From assembly GCA_002049455.2 (NCBI GenBank), contig KV919165.1, positions 1-58,260 on the forward strand: a stretch of 58,260 nucleotides of DNA, in the 5' to 3' direction. This DNA comes from Porphyra umbilicalis. Its lineage: Eukaryota; Rhodophyta; Bangiophyceae; Bangiales; Bangiaceae. Shown piece by piece: positions 42,983 to 53,836 of the stretch. The notes beneath the pieces were generated by a model. It did no database searches, had not been told where the DNA came from, and saw only the letters and a program-made list of their open reading frames with translations. Position numbers and translations under genes: made by a program. Numbering within the stretch: the first letter of the stretch is position 1; each line of letters begins with the position of its first letter.

Positions 42983-44172
42983 TCACACAAGCAAGGCACA
43001 CACGAGCGCAACACGAGAAAGCTTCTGAAGAAAATAGACGGGCAGGTCAGTCTCGCCCCGCACCGAATTTGACGCCGCGCGCCCCAAGCCCGTCAACATC
43101 GACCGCCGTGGCAGCCAGTGCGACCTCAGGTAACTCCCCAACCCGCGCCAACCGGCTGGGGGTGCGCCGCGCCCGTCACGTACACCGGCCTCGTACAGCA
43201 GCGACCCACGGTCAGCCATCACACAGACACCAAGTCTGAACGGGGTATCCCCTTCGGCTGCCGCCCCAGCCGCTGCCGTATCTGGGCCACCGTCGCCGCC
43301 GCCGTCTCCCCCCGCCTCCCTTCCCCCCAGGTCGTCTTCGCGGACGTCGCTGTCGGCCCGCCGCTTCCCCGCACCGCCGTCCCCGGCCGCCGCCGCCGGC
43401 CCGCCGTTGTACCTGTCCCGGTCGCCACGGCCGCGGCCGTTGAGCACCGCCGCCACCGCCGTAGGTGGCCCGCCGCCGAGCGCCGCGCCGCCGTCCCCCG
43501 CCGGCGCGTCGGCGGCGGTGCGCACGCCCGCCAGCGGCGGCACCGGCGACAGTGGGGACATGGACAACAGCCCGCCGCCGCCGCTGCCACCGGCGCAGCC
43601 ACCACCGGTCGAAGTCGCGGCGATGGCAGGCGCGACGGCGGCGGCAGCCGCGGCAGGGTAGTCGGCGGAGGCGCTGACGGCGCCGTACCCCGCTCCCAAC
43701 GGCGGCGGAGCTCGTCCCCCGTCAGACAGTGGCGGGGGCGAGGAGTGAGGGGGCGCCTCAACGGGCGAGTCCGCCGTCAACGACGCTTGCGCGTCGGCGC
43801 GGGGGGGGAAGGCGGCACCTCGGACCACGCCATGTCGGGCGTGACGGGCGGTGCGGCCGCCGGCGGGGCGGACCGTCGGGCGTCGCGGTCCGTGCAGATG
43901 ACGTGGAGGAGAACGGGCGCCACGGTGGCCACGGCGGCGACACCCACACGCGCGCGCGCGGGGGTGGGTGGGTCTGGTCGCCTCGTCAGCGCGGTGGCCG
44001 ACCGCGCGCCGGCTGTGTTGGTCGTCGGCGGTCGCGCACCGACGCATGCGCGGGGGGTGTGTCGGGCGTGTGTGTCCGCCGCGTTGGTGACCCCGACGAC
44101 AGCGGTGGTGCGGCCGTCGGCAGCTCCCGCCGGTCGTCCGGGAGCTCTCTCCTCCAGGACGATGGGTCGCAC
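42983..44172 (-). CDS. Possible low-complexity protein, uncharacterised
   Basis: Two minus-strand frames read as one protein if a C8 run at 43800-43808 is off by one. The first is RPIVLEERAPGRPAGAADG...VAAVATVAPVLLHVICTDRD, with a short hydrophobic segment. The second is ADAQASLTADSPVEAPPHSS...GKRRADSDVREDDLGG...FRLGVCVMADRGSLLYEAG. A GTACGT site follows LLYEAG at about 43183 and could be a splice donor in this genome's style, so the true 3' exon may lie elsewhere. No domain is recognised. The charged patch KRRADSDVREDD and absence of repeats make it more gene-like than neighbouring GC-rich frames. Confidence 0.25.
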
Positions 44173-45295
44173 GCATCTGCTTGAAAATTGGAACAGAATG
44201 TGCCTTGGTTGTCCAGTGGAGCGCCTTTGCCGGACTTAAGCACAAAATACAGTCCACGCGTCTGTCCAGATCGACGTTTCCGGGGGTCGGAACGCATCAC
44301 CCTCATTCTGAGGCAGCTGACCCGGACGTCCTACGAAACGCGACGTACGGCTTCCGTCTGACCGCGTCTGACATGCTGCAGACGAGAAAAACTACAGAAA
44401 CTGTTGGACGCATGTTGTGCACCGAACCATACCCAAGCGACCCGCTGCAGTGATCGATACACTGCGTACTGCCCGAAAAGGTGTGCACACGGGGCAAACC
44501 GCAAGTACTCCTGCGCGTGCACTAGAAAAAGAAAAAGTTATGTGTGTGACCCCATGCGCATGTTGATAAGTACCCCAGACTAAAGTTCAGGGAACTGAAA
44601 ATACGCTGCTCGGTCACTCTTTGGCTTTCGCACCTTTTGGTCTTGGGCAGCAGATCAAGAGTACCGAATCAATTAGCTCAACTATCCTGCTGGCCAATGA
44701 AGCGGCGCGCTGAGAGTCACCCACAACGCCTGCTCCTGGCCACTCGCTCGATGCGCTCGGATCAGTCGGTGCTGGGCGCGAGGCCGGCTCCCTGCAGGGT
44801 CGGTGTGGACCTCTGGATCCGCCCGCCCTCCGCGGCCAGCTGGCCCCATTGGCTGCTCGCGGCCGCGCGCAACGGCCGCCGCGCGTGTCCGTCCCGCGTC
44901 GCTTGGCAGCCCCAGCGTGCGCCGCACCCAGCTCCCGAATCGCCCATGCGGCCTGGCCCCGCCGGCCCACCCCCCCCCTCCAGAATGTGCCTGCAGGGGC
45001 CCTCTTCGCACGGGTGGCTGCTTTTGCACCGCCCGTGGGATCGGCCGTCCTCCGCCCAGGCACTGCTCGTACGCACGTGTAGTTGAGGTCAACGTGCCCG
45101 GCCACGCCCCCGCGACCCGACGGCCGGCGTGCTGGTGCAGGCCGTCACCGTTGCCGCGTGCAGGCCGGCGACGCCGACGCCCACGGGGGAGCCGGGCTCT
45201 GGGTGGCGGCGGCGATCCCGGGTGCGGCCGCAGCCGACGCGTCAAGGCTGCTGTCAGTGGCGCCGTTGCCAGCTGCGGCCGCTCTGTCGGCGACG
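44173..45295. other. Upstream region of the branching enzyme gene
   Basis: No independent gene is supported. Minus-strand frames here are His/Pro/Arg-rich. The last few hundred bases should contain the branching enzyme promoter and 5' UTR; no TATA box was recognised. Confidence 0.4.
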
Positions 45296-48289
45296 ATGGC
45301 CGATACGGACCCGCATGTGGCAGGTAGGTGACTCCACGCGGTGGAACTTTGCTTTGCTCTCGACTGCTCGGGTGCTGGGTGGGGGGGGGGGAAGGAGGGT
45401 GAGGGATGGGCGTACTGGGTGCAGAAATGCATTGGGGCGTCGTCGAGGGCTTGGCGTGGCAACCGTCACCGCTGTGTCGTTGACTTGGTGTTGGGACCTG
45501 CGCGTCACGGCGTGGAGCGGACGACATGGGCGCCTCGGCCGGAAAATTCGACCTGGGCGGCAGTCGGCGTTGGCGTTTTGGGACCTCGGGTGGTGGTGGC
45601 TAGGGCGCTGGCCTGCGCAACCGCCGTGGGGTGAGCACAGCCGCGGAGAGTGGCTGTCTGCACGTCGGGCACGGTACACGAACTGCGGCGAGCCGCTTGG
45701 GGTTGATGCGTAATGTCGCGCACGTTGCCGCTCTTTGCGTTTCGCGTTTTTGGGCGGTTGTGGCATCTCGCGTTCGCGTCTCGACGGACAATGCCTGACG
45801 AGACGTGTCTTGGCGCTGTGACCGCTGCCCGTTGTCGCACGTTTTTCCTGTGTGTGTTTTGTTTGAATGTAATGCATCGTGCTTGCAGCATGGAAGGACA
45901 AGAATGACGGGACCAAGGTCATTGCTGCCGACCGTTATTTGGAGCCCTTTGCCGACTCGCTGCGCTACCGGTATGTGCTTGATGCCCTACGGGTCTATTC
46001 TAGTCCTTCGCATGCGTAGGTACGCTTGCAGTTCTGTTTTCCCTTTCTGTACCTGTACGCGATGTTTAACTAGCGACAGCAACTGCTTTCCCTCTCCCCG
46101 TGTCAGCTGTGCCCTCTGCCTTGCTTGGTTTTGGCCTCTGCAGCTACTCAAAGTACACCGAGATCAAGAACGCGATTGCGGAGAGCGAGGGTGGCCTGGA
46201 CAAGTTTGCGCAGTCGTACAAGTCGTTCGGCCTGCATGCTGTAGAGGGGGGCGTCGAGTACCGCGAGTGGGCCCCTGGCGCGCACGCGGTGTCCATCTTC
46301 GGCGACTTCAACGGCTGGAACCGCAACTCGCACCAGCTGACGCGGGGTGAGTTTGGCATTTGGACGACGACCATCCCGGACAATGATGACGGCTCGCCGG
46401 CCGTGCCCCATGGCTCCAAGGTGAAGGTGTGCATCGTGACGCCCGGTGGCATGCACCTAGACCGCAACCCGGCGTGGGCGACGTACCTGATTCAGAACCA
46501 GTCGACGTTGCTGTTTGACACGGTCTTCTGGAACCCGCCCAAGGAGCAGCGGTACACGTGGAAGCACCGGAAACACGCTTCTGCTCCCGAGTCGCTGCGC
46601 ATCTACGAGTGCCATGTCGGGATGGGGTCTGCGGACCCCAAGGTGGGCACCTACGACGAGTTCACCGACAACATCCTGCCACGGATCAAAGACCTGGGCT
46701 ACACGGCCATCCAGATCATGGCCATCATGGAGCACGCCTACTATGGGTCGTTTGGCTACCACGTCACCAACTTCTTCGCCATCTCGTCGCGCAGTGGCAC
46801 GCCTGAGGGGCTCAAGCGCCTCATCGATACGGCGCACAGCATGGACCTTGTCGTACTTATGGACGTGGTCCACAGCCACGCCTCCTCCAACTCGATGGAC
46901 GGGATCAACCAGTTTGACGGCACCGATCATCAGTACTTTCACGAGGGCGAGCGCGGCCGGCATTCGCTGTGGGACTCGCGCCTGTTCAACTATGGGCACT
47001 GGGAGGTCATTCGCTTCCTGCTCTCCAACCTGCGCTGGTACATGGAGGAGTACCACTTTGATGGCTTCCGCTTTGATGGCGTGACGTCCATGCTGTACAA
47101 GCACCACGGCATCCAGGTGCAGTTTTCGGGCAACTACAAGGAGTACTTTGGCATGCACGTTGATATCGACGCCTGCGTCTACGCCATGCTGGCCAACGAC
47201 CTGGTCAAGGAGCTCAACCCGGACTCGGGCATCACCATTGCAGAGGACGTTTCAGGCATGCCAACCGTGTGCCGCCCGGTGTCGGAGGGTGGCCTCGGCT
47301 TTGACTACCGGCTGGGCATGTCAGTGCCAGACAAGTGGATTGAGCTGGTGTCCAAGGAGAAGGACGAGGCGTGGAACATGGGCAACATCGCCTTTACCCT
47401 CACCAACCGGCGCTGGAACGAGGCAACTATCGGCTACGCCGAGTCGCACGACCAGGCGCTGGTGGGCGACAAGACGCTGGCCTTTTGGCTGATGGACGCC
47501 GCCATGTACACCAGCATGGGACTCGACCAACAGTCCCCAGTGGTGGAGCGCGGTATTGCGTTGCACAAGATGATCCGATTGATCTCGTACGCGCTGGCGG
47601 GCGAGGCCTTCCTGACCTTCATGGGTAACGAGTTTGGTCATCCCGAGTGGGTCGATTTCCCCCGGGCCGGCAACGGCTTTTCCTACGAGAAGGCGCGGCG
47701 GCGGTGGGACCTGGCGGACAACAAGGGTCTCCGCTACGGCCACATGCAGCTGTGGGAAAAGCTGATGCACGAGCTCGAGAACAACCACTTCTTCTGCCGC
47801 AAGTCGGTGCACCAGTACGTGGTGCTGGCGCACGACGGGGACAAGGTCATCGCGTTTGAGAAGGGCGACCGGCTGCTGTTTGTGTTCAACTTTCACCCCA
47901 CCCAGTCCTACACCGACTACCGCATCGGTACCCACTGGGGCGGCAAGTACCGTGTGGTGGCCGACTCGGACGGGACTAATGTCGGCGGCCAAGGCCGGGT
48001 GCACTGGCATGTGGAGCATCAGACGTCCAATTCGCCATGGCAGTCGCGGTCGCACTCGCTGCAGCTATACTTGCCGTCCCGCACCTGCCAAGTGTATTAC
48101 TGCTTTGAGCTCGACTCGGAGGCGGAGGCGGCGGCCGCCAAGGCGGCGCCGGCGGCCGCGGCCGAGACGGCCAAGGAGGTTGACGGCGACGCGGCGGTGG
48201 TCAAGGCCAAGGCAGCCGCTGCGCCAACAGACACTGCGGCCCCAGATGCGGCTGCCAAGGCGAGCGCGCCCAAGACAACTTCTGCGTAG
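45296..48289 (+). CDS. GBE1: 1,4-alpha-glucan (starch/glycogen) branching enzyme, GH13_8, three exons
   Basis: Cuts an alpha-1,4 glucan chain and reattaches it as an alpha-1,6 branch in starch synthesis. Exons 45296-45323, 45889-45970 and 46144-48289 (751 residues) are joined by introns 45324-45888 (GTAGGT...TTGCAG) and 45971-46143 (GTATGT...CTGCAG). The product begins MADTDPHVAAWKDKNDG, then RYLEPFADSLRYRYSKY. A CBM48 domain (VEYREWAPGAHAVSIFGDFNGWN) precedes the GH13 barrel. The catalytic motifs are DVVHSH (about residue 278), GFRFDGV with the nucleophile Asp (about 347), AEDVSG with the acid/base Glu (about 405) and AESHD (about 470). The beta-sandwich C-terminal domain follows. No transit or signal peptide is present, which fits cytosolic floridean starch. 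Unusual: a roughly 55-residue Ala/Lys-rich tail after YYCFELDSEAE, absent from typical enzymes. Confidence 0.95.
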
Positions 48290-49306
48290 GCTGTCCCATC
48301 TCCTCTTTTTCCTTGTTGCTCGGTCCTTTTTGGCGACTGAGCCCTTGCCGTGTTTCTTTTGTGGGTTCTGCTTCTTGTGTTCTTTTCTTTTCTTTTCTTC
48401 ACAACGGCAGTGCGTGGCAGAGCCTTTGGGTGACTTTTTTGTGGTGTACATGTAGGTCAGTGTACACGTGGGTGGGACTTGACAACTGTAGCAGCAGGCA
48501 CTGCTCTGCTGGTTGGAATTTTTTGAATGCCCCGCACCATGCAAGTGGCGGGCTGCTGACCGCCCATCGATGCCACCACTGCCGACCACGTCGCCGTACG
48601 GGCACCTCCGGCGTGACGGGGGCGGGCAGTGACGGCCGACCAAATGCACAGGCCGTCAACTTGGCCCACGCGCGCGTTTGAGATCGCCACAAAGCCACAG
48701 CTGTCGCCACGACGGCCTGGCGGCCGCGCCACAGCGGCGACGCCAGCCAAAGCGCCGCTCGCTGCGGGTGGATTGGGCTAAATACCGCTTGTTCGTTCCG
48801 GGGCCGCATCGGCTTCCTAATGTGAGCTGCCCGCGACCCCGTTGTTTGCCCTCAGCCCTCCTCCTTCATCTCTGTGTCACACGGGTGTTGGCGGCTATTG
48901 TGGTGGTGCAGCCAGACCTCCCCGCTCCTGCTCCGCAGTCAGCTCGCCGTTGGGTGGTCAAGCAGTACTGTAGCGGCCGGATGCTGGTGCCACTGGCGGC
49001 AACGGCAATGACGGGCCCCATCGGGACGGATGCAGAATCTCAAGGAAATCAGGGCAGAGGGCGGTCGAACCACTGGGGAACAAATATTTCGCGCCCCCAC
49101 TCTGGCGGAAGAAGACCAGAGTTGTGAGCCGCGCGGCCGAGGGTCAAAAGAAGAGACTATAGCGGTGACTTTCACACGCGGAGTACACGACAATGAAAAG
49201 ACAACACCAAGATGTTGACAGTACACAAACGGGCCTACTATGTTGATGGTAGCGGTGAGCACACGCACCGGCAACGAGCCCACACCACGCAGTATCCAGG
49301 GCACAC
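48290..49306. other. Intergenic between branching enzyme and Hsp20-A 3' ends
   Basis: Tail-to-tail region with pyrimidine-rich TTTTCTTTTC stretches after the branching enzyme stop (48300-48440), likely 3' UTR. No other gene is seen. Confidence 0.5.
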
Positions 49307-49825
49307 TCACTCGGACCCCTTGGCGGCCGGGGTCTTGTCCTCAATCGCAATCGAGCGCTTCTGCGGCAGCTCGTCGGCGCCCTTGGTCGGCACGGTCACA
49401 GACAGGACGCCGTGCACATAGTCCGCCTTGATGTTCTCCACGTCCGCGTCGCGGGGCAGGCGGTAGCTCTGAGAGAACTGGCGCTCCTGAATGCTGGTGA
49501 AGGCGCCGGGTGACGCCGCGTCGCCGCCGTCACCGCCCTCCTCGGTGGTCGTCTCCTTGTGCATAGAGCCTGACACGGTGAGGAGGCTGCGGTCGTCGCT
49601 CAACTCAATGTTGAGGTGGTCGCGCGGGAAGCCGGGCGTCTCGACACGGACGTTGAGCGCCTTGCCGTCGTCGGAGCGGGTCACCGCCGCGTGTGGCTGC
49701 CATGCCGAGTTCATTAAGGACGGGTCCATCATCGGGCGCCACAGCCCCCATGGGTTGGCAGCACTGCCACGGCGCTGCTGCGGGGGGGCGGGAGGCTGGA
49801 AGAGGTCCAGCGCAAAGAAGTCCAT
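49307..49825 (-). CDS. HSP20: Small heat-shock protein Hsp20 (copy A)
   Basis: ATP-independent holdase chaperone that binds unfolding proteins. 172 residues from ATG 49825 (MDFFALDLFQPPAPP). The N-terminal arm contains NPWGLWRPMMDPSLM. The alpha-crystallin domain runs from about residue 45: KALNVRVETPGFPRDHLNIEL, LLTVSGSMHKE, ERQFSQSYRLPRDADVENIKADY and the signature HGVLSVTVPTKG. RSIAIED is an I-x-I motif near the C-terminus. No signal or transit peptide, so cytosolic or nuclear. Nearly identical to copy B at 55905; differences cluster in the N-terminal arm and a short Gly/Asp loop. Upstream are a TATA box (49988-49981), a shared 20-bp block and a near-perfect heat-shock element. Confidence 0.95.
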   Translation of the reverse strand: MDFFALDLFQPPAPPQQRRGSAANPWGLWRPMMDPSLMNSAWQPHAAVTRSDDGKALNVRVETPGFPRDHLNIELSDDRSLLTVSGSMHKETTTEEGGDGGDAASPGAFTSIQERQFSQSYRLPRDADVENIKADYVHGVLSVTVPTKGADELPQKRSIAIEDKTPAAKGSE

Positions 49826-49980
49826 GGCGAGGACTTGGTGTGAGGGTGGGGAGCGGGGTGAAGGCGTGGAGGGTAGGAGGTGTGAGAACCTAGGGCGGGT
49901 GAGACGATGGTGGGGTGTGTGTGTGTGTTGGTTGGGTGGGTGCCAGCCGGCGAAAAGCCTGGTGTCGCACGGCTGATGCG

Positions 49981-49988
49981 TTTTTATA
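49981..49988 (-). promoter_or_regulatory. TATA box of Hsp20-A
   Basis: TATAAAAA on the minus strand, 163 bp before the ATG; the copy B TATA box stands at a nearly equal distance. Confidence 0.7.
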
Positions 49989-50160
49989 GAGCCTGGAACG
50001 GCACGGGCAGCGCTCGGTGGCCGGCCCTTCGCTGCAGGCAGGCACGGCACATAATCGGGGTCGCGTAGAAGCGGAGCGCAGCGTGGCACCATGAGGCTTC
50101 GGAGTTTCTTCCACCGCAAACAGAGCAGGGCATGCGTGCGTACCAGGTGGCGAGGAACCA

Positions 50161-50180
50161 CCTCGAAAGACCGAGAAGAG
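50161..50180 (-). promoter_or_regulatory. Promoter block shared by both Hsp20 genes (A copy)
   Basis: Minus strand reads CTCTTCTCGGTCTTTCGAGG, identical over 20 bp to 55431-55450 upstream of copy B. It lies between the heat-shock element and the TATA box in both genes. Confidence 0.7.
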
Positions 50181-50266
50181 TTCACGCTTGGGCCGGATCG
50201 CAAGGAACCGACACTCGGCTGCATCCGCGTTCCAGCCAATCTTGGTGGAACACGCATGCATCCGTG

Positions 50267-50279
50267 GAACTCTCCAGAA
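50267..50279 (-). promoter_or_regulatory. Heat-shock element (one mismatch), Hsp20-A
   Basis: Minus strand TTCtgGAGagTTC, one base off the three-unit consensus TTCnnGAAnnTTC, 442 bp before the ATG. Confidence 0.6.
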
Positions 50280-51399
50280 CATCTGAAATTGAACATGGAA
50301 TTATTGTAGTCACTTATCGTATTTTGTGTACACATTGCAGTATTTTCGGACTCTCTCCTGGTAGTTTGTGCTTGACAGTCGTGGTCGCGACTGGGCGTCT
50401 TTATTATTAGCCTCGTGCTCGGGCGCTTCCTCCCCCAGCACCATGAAGCCGGACGTGGCTACGGACTGATCTTTGTGGCGGTGTCGTCGTCGAGACCACA
50501 GCTGAGGGACCCCACAGCTGTGGTGGTGTGGACTTGACTGCTTTGGTAACGTGGCGTGCCGTCGCTACTGCATGCGCTGCTGCTTGGGCCGCCACCAAAG
50601 CAGCCCCCGTTCGAGCAGCCGGCCCGAGGTGCGCGCGTCTTACGCACGTGCAGCTTCCCACACTACTGTACAATGTGCTTCCGGCCGAGAGAAGGTAGGC
50701 AAGGCCCCACCTTTGGATGGCGCCCCGGGGATGGTCCCAGGCGCCCCGAAGTGGGTCACGCCATGGCCGCCGTCGGTGCCTGTGAGTGGCGGGGCGTAGG
50801 TAAAGCGCTTGCAGTGCGTTGCAGGGATGGTGAAGTGGCACCGGTGCCGCATGTCGTGCGTAGTGGTGCCTGGCGCGCGGAGATTGGCTCCTTTCCCCGT
50901 CACGGCTGCGGCCGCCAACTGTGCTGCACTGACAGCTTGTGTGGGGTGGTGCGGGGAGTCCCCCACGCGCCACGCTATCGAGCGCGCCGCGGTTAGGCCA
51001 CCACGTGGGCCGGCCACCGCATGACATTTTTTTGGTTGACGTCCATGCACCGCGCGCGGGCGGCGGACGGGTCGTTTTTGCCCTGTGTAACTTGCCACGC
51101 GTGCGCTGTTCGCCGTAGGAGGTGGCGGTCGGTGTGGTCACTGCAGCCTCTCCGCTGTTGCCTGTTGCCAATGGGCTGTCTCGGAGTTGTAGTGGCCCGC
51201 CGCCACGACGGCGGCGGCGCTCGTCCCGCCGAGGCAGTGTATATCTTGCCGTCGGTCGGCGGTTCCCGGTCGGTTGGTGAGCACACCCACAGTGCAGTCC
51301 CGAGTTTGATCGACTCCGACCGGCAGCGGCGGCCGAGCTCGTAGTCGTCACTGCCCGTCTGCTGTTGTTCAAGCCGCCCGTCAAGCCACCGCCGACGCC
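50280..51399. other. Intergenic, upstream of the DUF5060 gene
   Basis: About 1.1 kb. A long minus-strand frame through here (continuing to 52581) is the antisense of the DUF5060 gene and its leader. No separate gene is recognised; the region should hold the promoter and 5' UTR of the gene starting at 51400. Confidence 0.5.
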
Positions 51400-53658
51400 A
51401 TGGTCCGCGGGGCGCCGCCAATGGCGGCGGCCTCGGTCGTCGCCGTACTCGCCGCCTACTTGGCCGTCGTCACGGGGGTGAGTCCCACTGGTGCGGCTGC
51501 GGCCAGCGTCATCAAGACCTCGGGGGAGATGCGGCGGTGGCACCCGGTAGAGCTCAACTTGGTCGATGGCCCGTGGGCGTCCGAGTCGGATGCAAACAAC
51601 CCGTTTTTGAACTTCCGCCTGACGGCCACCTTCACAAGCCCCGCCGCCTCGAGCCGCAAGTACGTCATCCCCTGCTTTTGGGCCGCCGACGGCAAGGCGG
51701 CGCACACCGGCGCGACGGCCGGTTCGGTATGGCGGTGCCTCTTCACTCCCGACCAGACGGGTATGTGGCGCTACGCCATCGAATTCAAGTCTGGCGTCGG
51801 GGTGGCGCTCAAGTCCTCTGGTACGGGCACGCCCGTGACGCCCTTTGACGGCCAGATTGGCTCCTTCCGCGTGAGTCTGACAAACAAGACCGGCCGCGAC
51901 TTTCGGGGTAAGGGAAAACTTCGCGTCGTCCCCCCCAAGCGCCACTTGCGCTTTGACGACGGCGAGTTCTTCATGAAGCACGGGGCGGACTCGCCCGAGA
52001 ACTTCCTGGGCTACCGCGGCTTTGACGGCAGCGCCGCCGGCAAGCACGCGTATGCGCCGCACGTGGGCGACTGGCGTCGCGGGGACCCGACGTGGGGCAA
52101 GAGCGCTGACAACAGCAAGGGCATTGTCGGTGCCGTCAACTACCTGGCCTCGGTCGGCGTTAACGCCATCTACGCCATGCCCATGACTATAGACGGGGAT
52201 GCCAAGGATACCTGGCCGTGGACGTCGGCGCGGGACGTGTGGCGGTACGACGTGTCCAAGCTCGCTCAGTGGGGCCTTCTCTTTGACCACATGGACGCGG
52301 TCGGGGTGGTGCTGCACATGGTCCTCTCCGAGACGGAGAACGAGGAGCTGTTTGAGCGCGCCGACGCGCAGGTGGACAGGCACGGCTTTTCCGACGCGCG
52401 GCGGCTCTACTACCGGGAGCTGGTCGCCCGCTTTGGAGCCAAGAACGGGCTCGTGTGGAATCTTGGCGAGGAAAACGGGTGGGCGGACGGCTCCGGGCAG
52501 GTCAACACTGACTCGCAGCGCAAGGCGTTCCTCGGCCATTTTGCGGGCCTGGAGCCGTACGGGGCGCTGCTGGCGCTTCACACCTTCCCCGCCGACAAGC
52601 AGCGCGTGTACACCCCCCTGCTCGGCTGGTCGTCACCCCTAACGGGCGCGTCCCTGCAGGTGGCCGCGTGGCCCAACGTGCACAAGGAGACCATCCAGTG
52701 GGTTCACGCGTCGGCGGCGGCCGGCAAGCCGTGGGTCGTCTCCGTTGACGAAATTGGCGGCGCCGGCGTGCTGACCGACGCGGAGACGCCCGACCACAAC
52801 CGGGAGCGGCGGGACGTCCTCTGGGGTGCGCTTACCGCCGGCGCCGCTGGCGTTGAGTGGTACAGTCAGCGGTACGACCAAACCCTCGAGTCGTATCGCG
52901 ACTTTGAGCGCCTGTGGGCAACGACAGACCGCGCGATGCGGCTACTGACCGACGCGCGGGTGCCGTATTGGGAAATGGGCCCCGCCGACTGGCGGATTGA
53001 CGGCAAGGCCAACTGGGCGCTCGCCGGCAAAGAGGCAATCCTGGCGTACCTGCCCCGGGGCGGCCGCGCACGGGTGTGGCTGACGTCACCGGGTGCGTGG
53101 ACGGTTGGGTGGTTCAACCCGCGCCTTGGGGGGACGGCCGCCCTGCAGGGCGTGCGCACCATCATCGCACCGACGGCGGGGGGGAGGGCGGTGGTGCTCG
53201 GCACGCCGCCCCGGGATGGGAACAAGGACTGGGTGGTACTCCTCCGACGCAACGGCGCGTCGACGGCACCGCCGCCGCCGCCGTCGCAGCCGGCGCTGCC
53301 GCCATCGGCCCCGTCGACAGTCGATGGGCCGTTTGCGCTGTACGTCTTTGACACGGTGACGGGTAAGGATGTCAAGGGCCCGCTGATGGCCAGCGTGACG
53401 CTCCGCCGCGCCGACCTGCCTGCCTGGTTTTCTATCCGGGCGGACCGTCGGCCGGGCAGCTCGACCATCGGTGGGGTGCGGTTCCTTGTGAATGGCGCCG
53501 CCGAGCGTGTCGAGATGATCGAGCCGTTCTTCATCGCGGGCGACTTCCAAGGCACGGTGTTCCCGTGGACCAAGTCGCCGTGCGTACCGACGACGATTGA
53601 GGCGGTGTCTACGGCGAGTGGCGACCGCTCGACCGTCCGTGCCCGCTTTGTGTGCTAG
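51400..53658 (+). CDS. Secreted DUF5060 glycoside-hydrolase-like protein
   Basis: 752 residues, no intron. An N-terminal signal peptide (VVAVLAAYLAVVTGVSPTGAAAA) points to the secretory pathway or wall. A DUF5060-type beta domain follows (HPVELNLVDGPW, NPFLNFRLTATFTSP, TGMWRYAIEF; residues about 45-150). Then comes FDDGEFFMKHGADSPENFLGY, the usual entry to the TIM barrel. In the barrel VWNLGEENGW (about 355) and WVVSVDEIGG (about 447) hold the two likely catalytic Glu residues of a clan-A retaining hydrolase. After the barrel, AYLPRGGRARVWL...WTVGWFNPRLGG matches the 'putative collagen-binding' beta domain often fused to such enzymes. A Pro-rich linker (about 627-640) leads to a C-terminal domain (GGVRFLVNG, TTIEAVST) shared with the fragment at 40.8 kb. 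Substrate unknown; wall galactan or ulvan-like glycans are guesses. Ends 178 bp from RPP30, tail to tail. Confidence 0.8.
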   Translation: MVRGAPPMAAASVVAVLAAYLAVVTGVSPTGAAAASVIKTSGEMRRWHPVELNLVDGPWASESDANNPFLNFRLTATFTSPAASSRKYVIPCFWAADGKAAHTGATAGSVWRCLFTPDQTGMWRYAIEFKSGVGVALKSSGTGTPVTPFDGQIGSFRVSLTNKTGRDFRGKGKLRVVPPKRHLRFDDGEFFMKHGADSPENFLGYRGFDGSAAGKHAYAPHVGDWRRGDPTWGKSADNSKGIVGAVNYLASVGVNAIYAMPMTIDGDAKDTWPWTSARDVWRYDVSKLAQWGLLFDHMDAVGVVLHMVLSETENEELFERADAQVDRHGFSDARRLYYRELVARFGAKNGLVWNLGEENGWADGSGQVNTDSQRKAFLGHFAGLEPYGALLALHTFPADKQRVYTPLLGWSSPLTGASLQVAAWPNVHKETIQWVHASAAAGKPWVVSVDEIGGAGVLTDAETPDHNRERRDVLWGALTAGAAGVEWYSQRYDQTLESYRDFERLWATTDRAMRLLTDARVPYWEMGPADWRIDGKANWALAGKEAILAYLPRGGRARVWLTSPGAWTVGWFNPRLGGTAALQGVRTIIAPTAGGRAVVLGTPPRDGNKDWVVLLRRNGASTAPPPPPSQPALPPSAPSTVDGPFALYVFDTVTGKDVKGPLMASVTLRRADLPAWFSIRADRRPGSSTIGGVRFLVNGAAERVEMIEPFFIAGDFQGTVFPWTKSPCVPTTIEAVSTASGDRSTVRARFVC

Positions 53659-53836
53659 GGACAACCGCGTGCGCTGCACTCTTAACTCTCTCGTCACGCC
53701 TGTTTGTTCTAACTTGTTCAGGTGTCTCTCCGCGAGGGGGAAGTCACTATTTATTTCGCTTCATCTCTCGCGTCACGGCGCCCCTCGCATTGCCGCCGGG
53801 CCCAGCGACGCCCCCCCCACACTCCGTCCCCCGTCC

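Noticed and set aside
42983..44257. Whole 424-residue minus frame as one gene
   Set aside because: Its first 140 residues (His/Arg/Pro) are a frame shadow of a better-looking neighbour frame; only a composite, low-confidence gene is listed.
50407..52581. 724-residue open frame on the minus strand
   Set aside because: It is antisense to the DUF5060 gene. High GC third positions keep the opposite strand open; its translation is Arg/His/Pro-rich with no domain.
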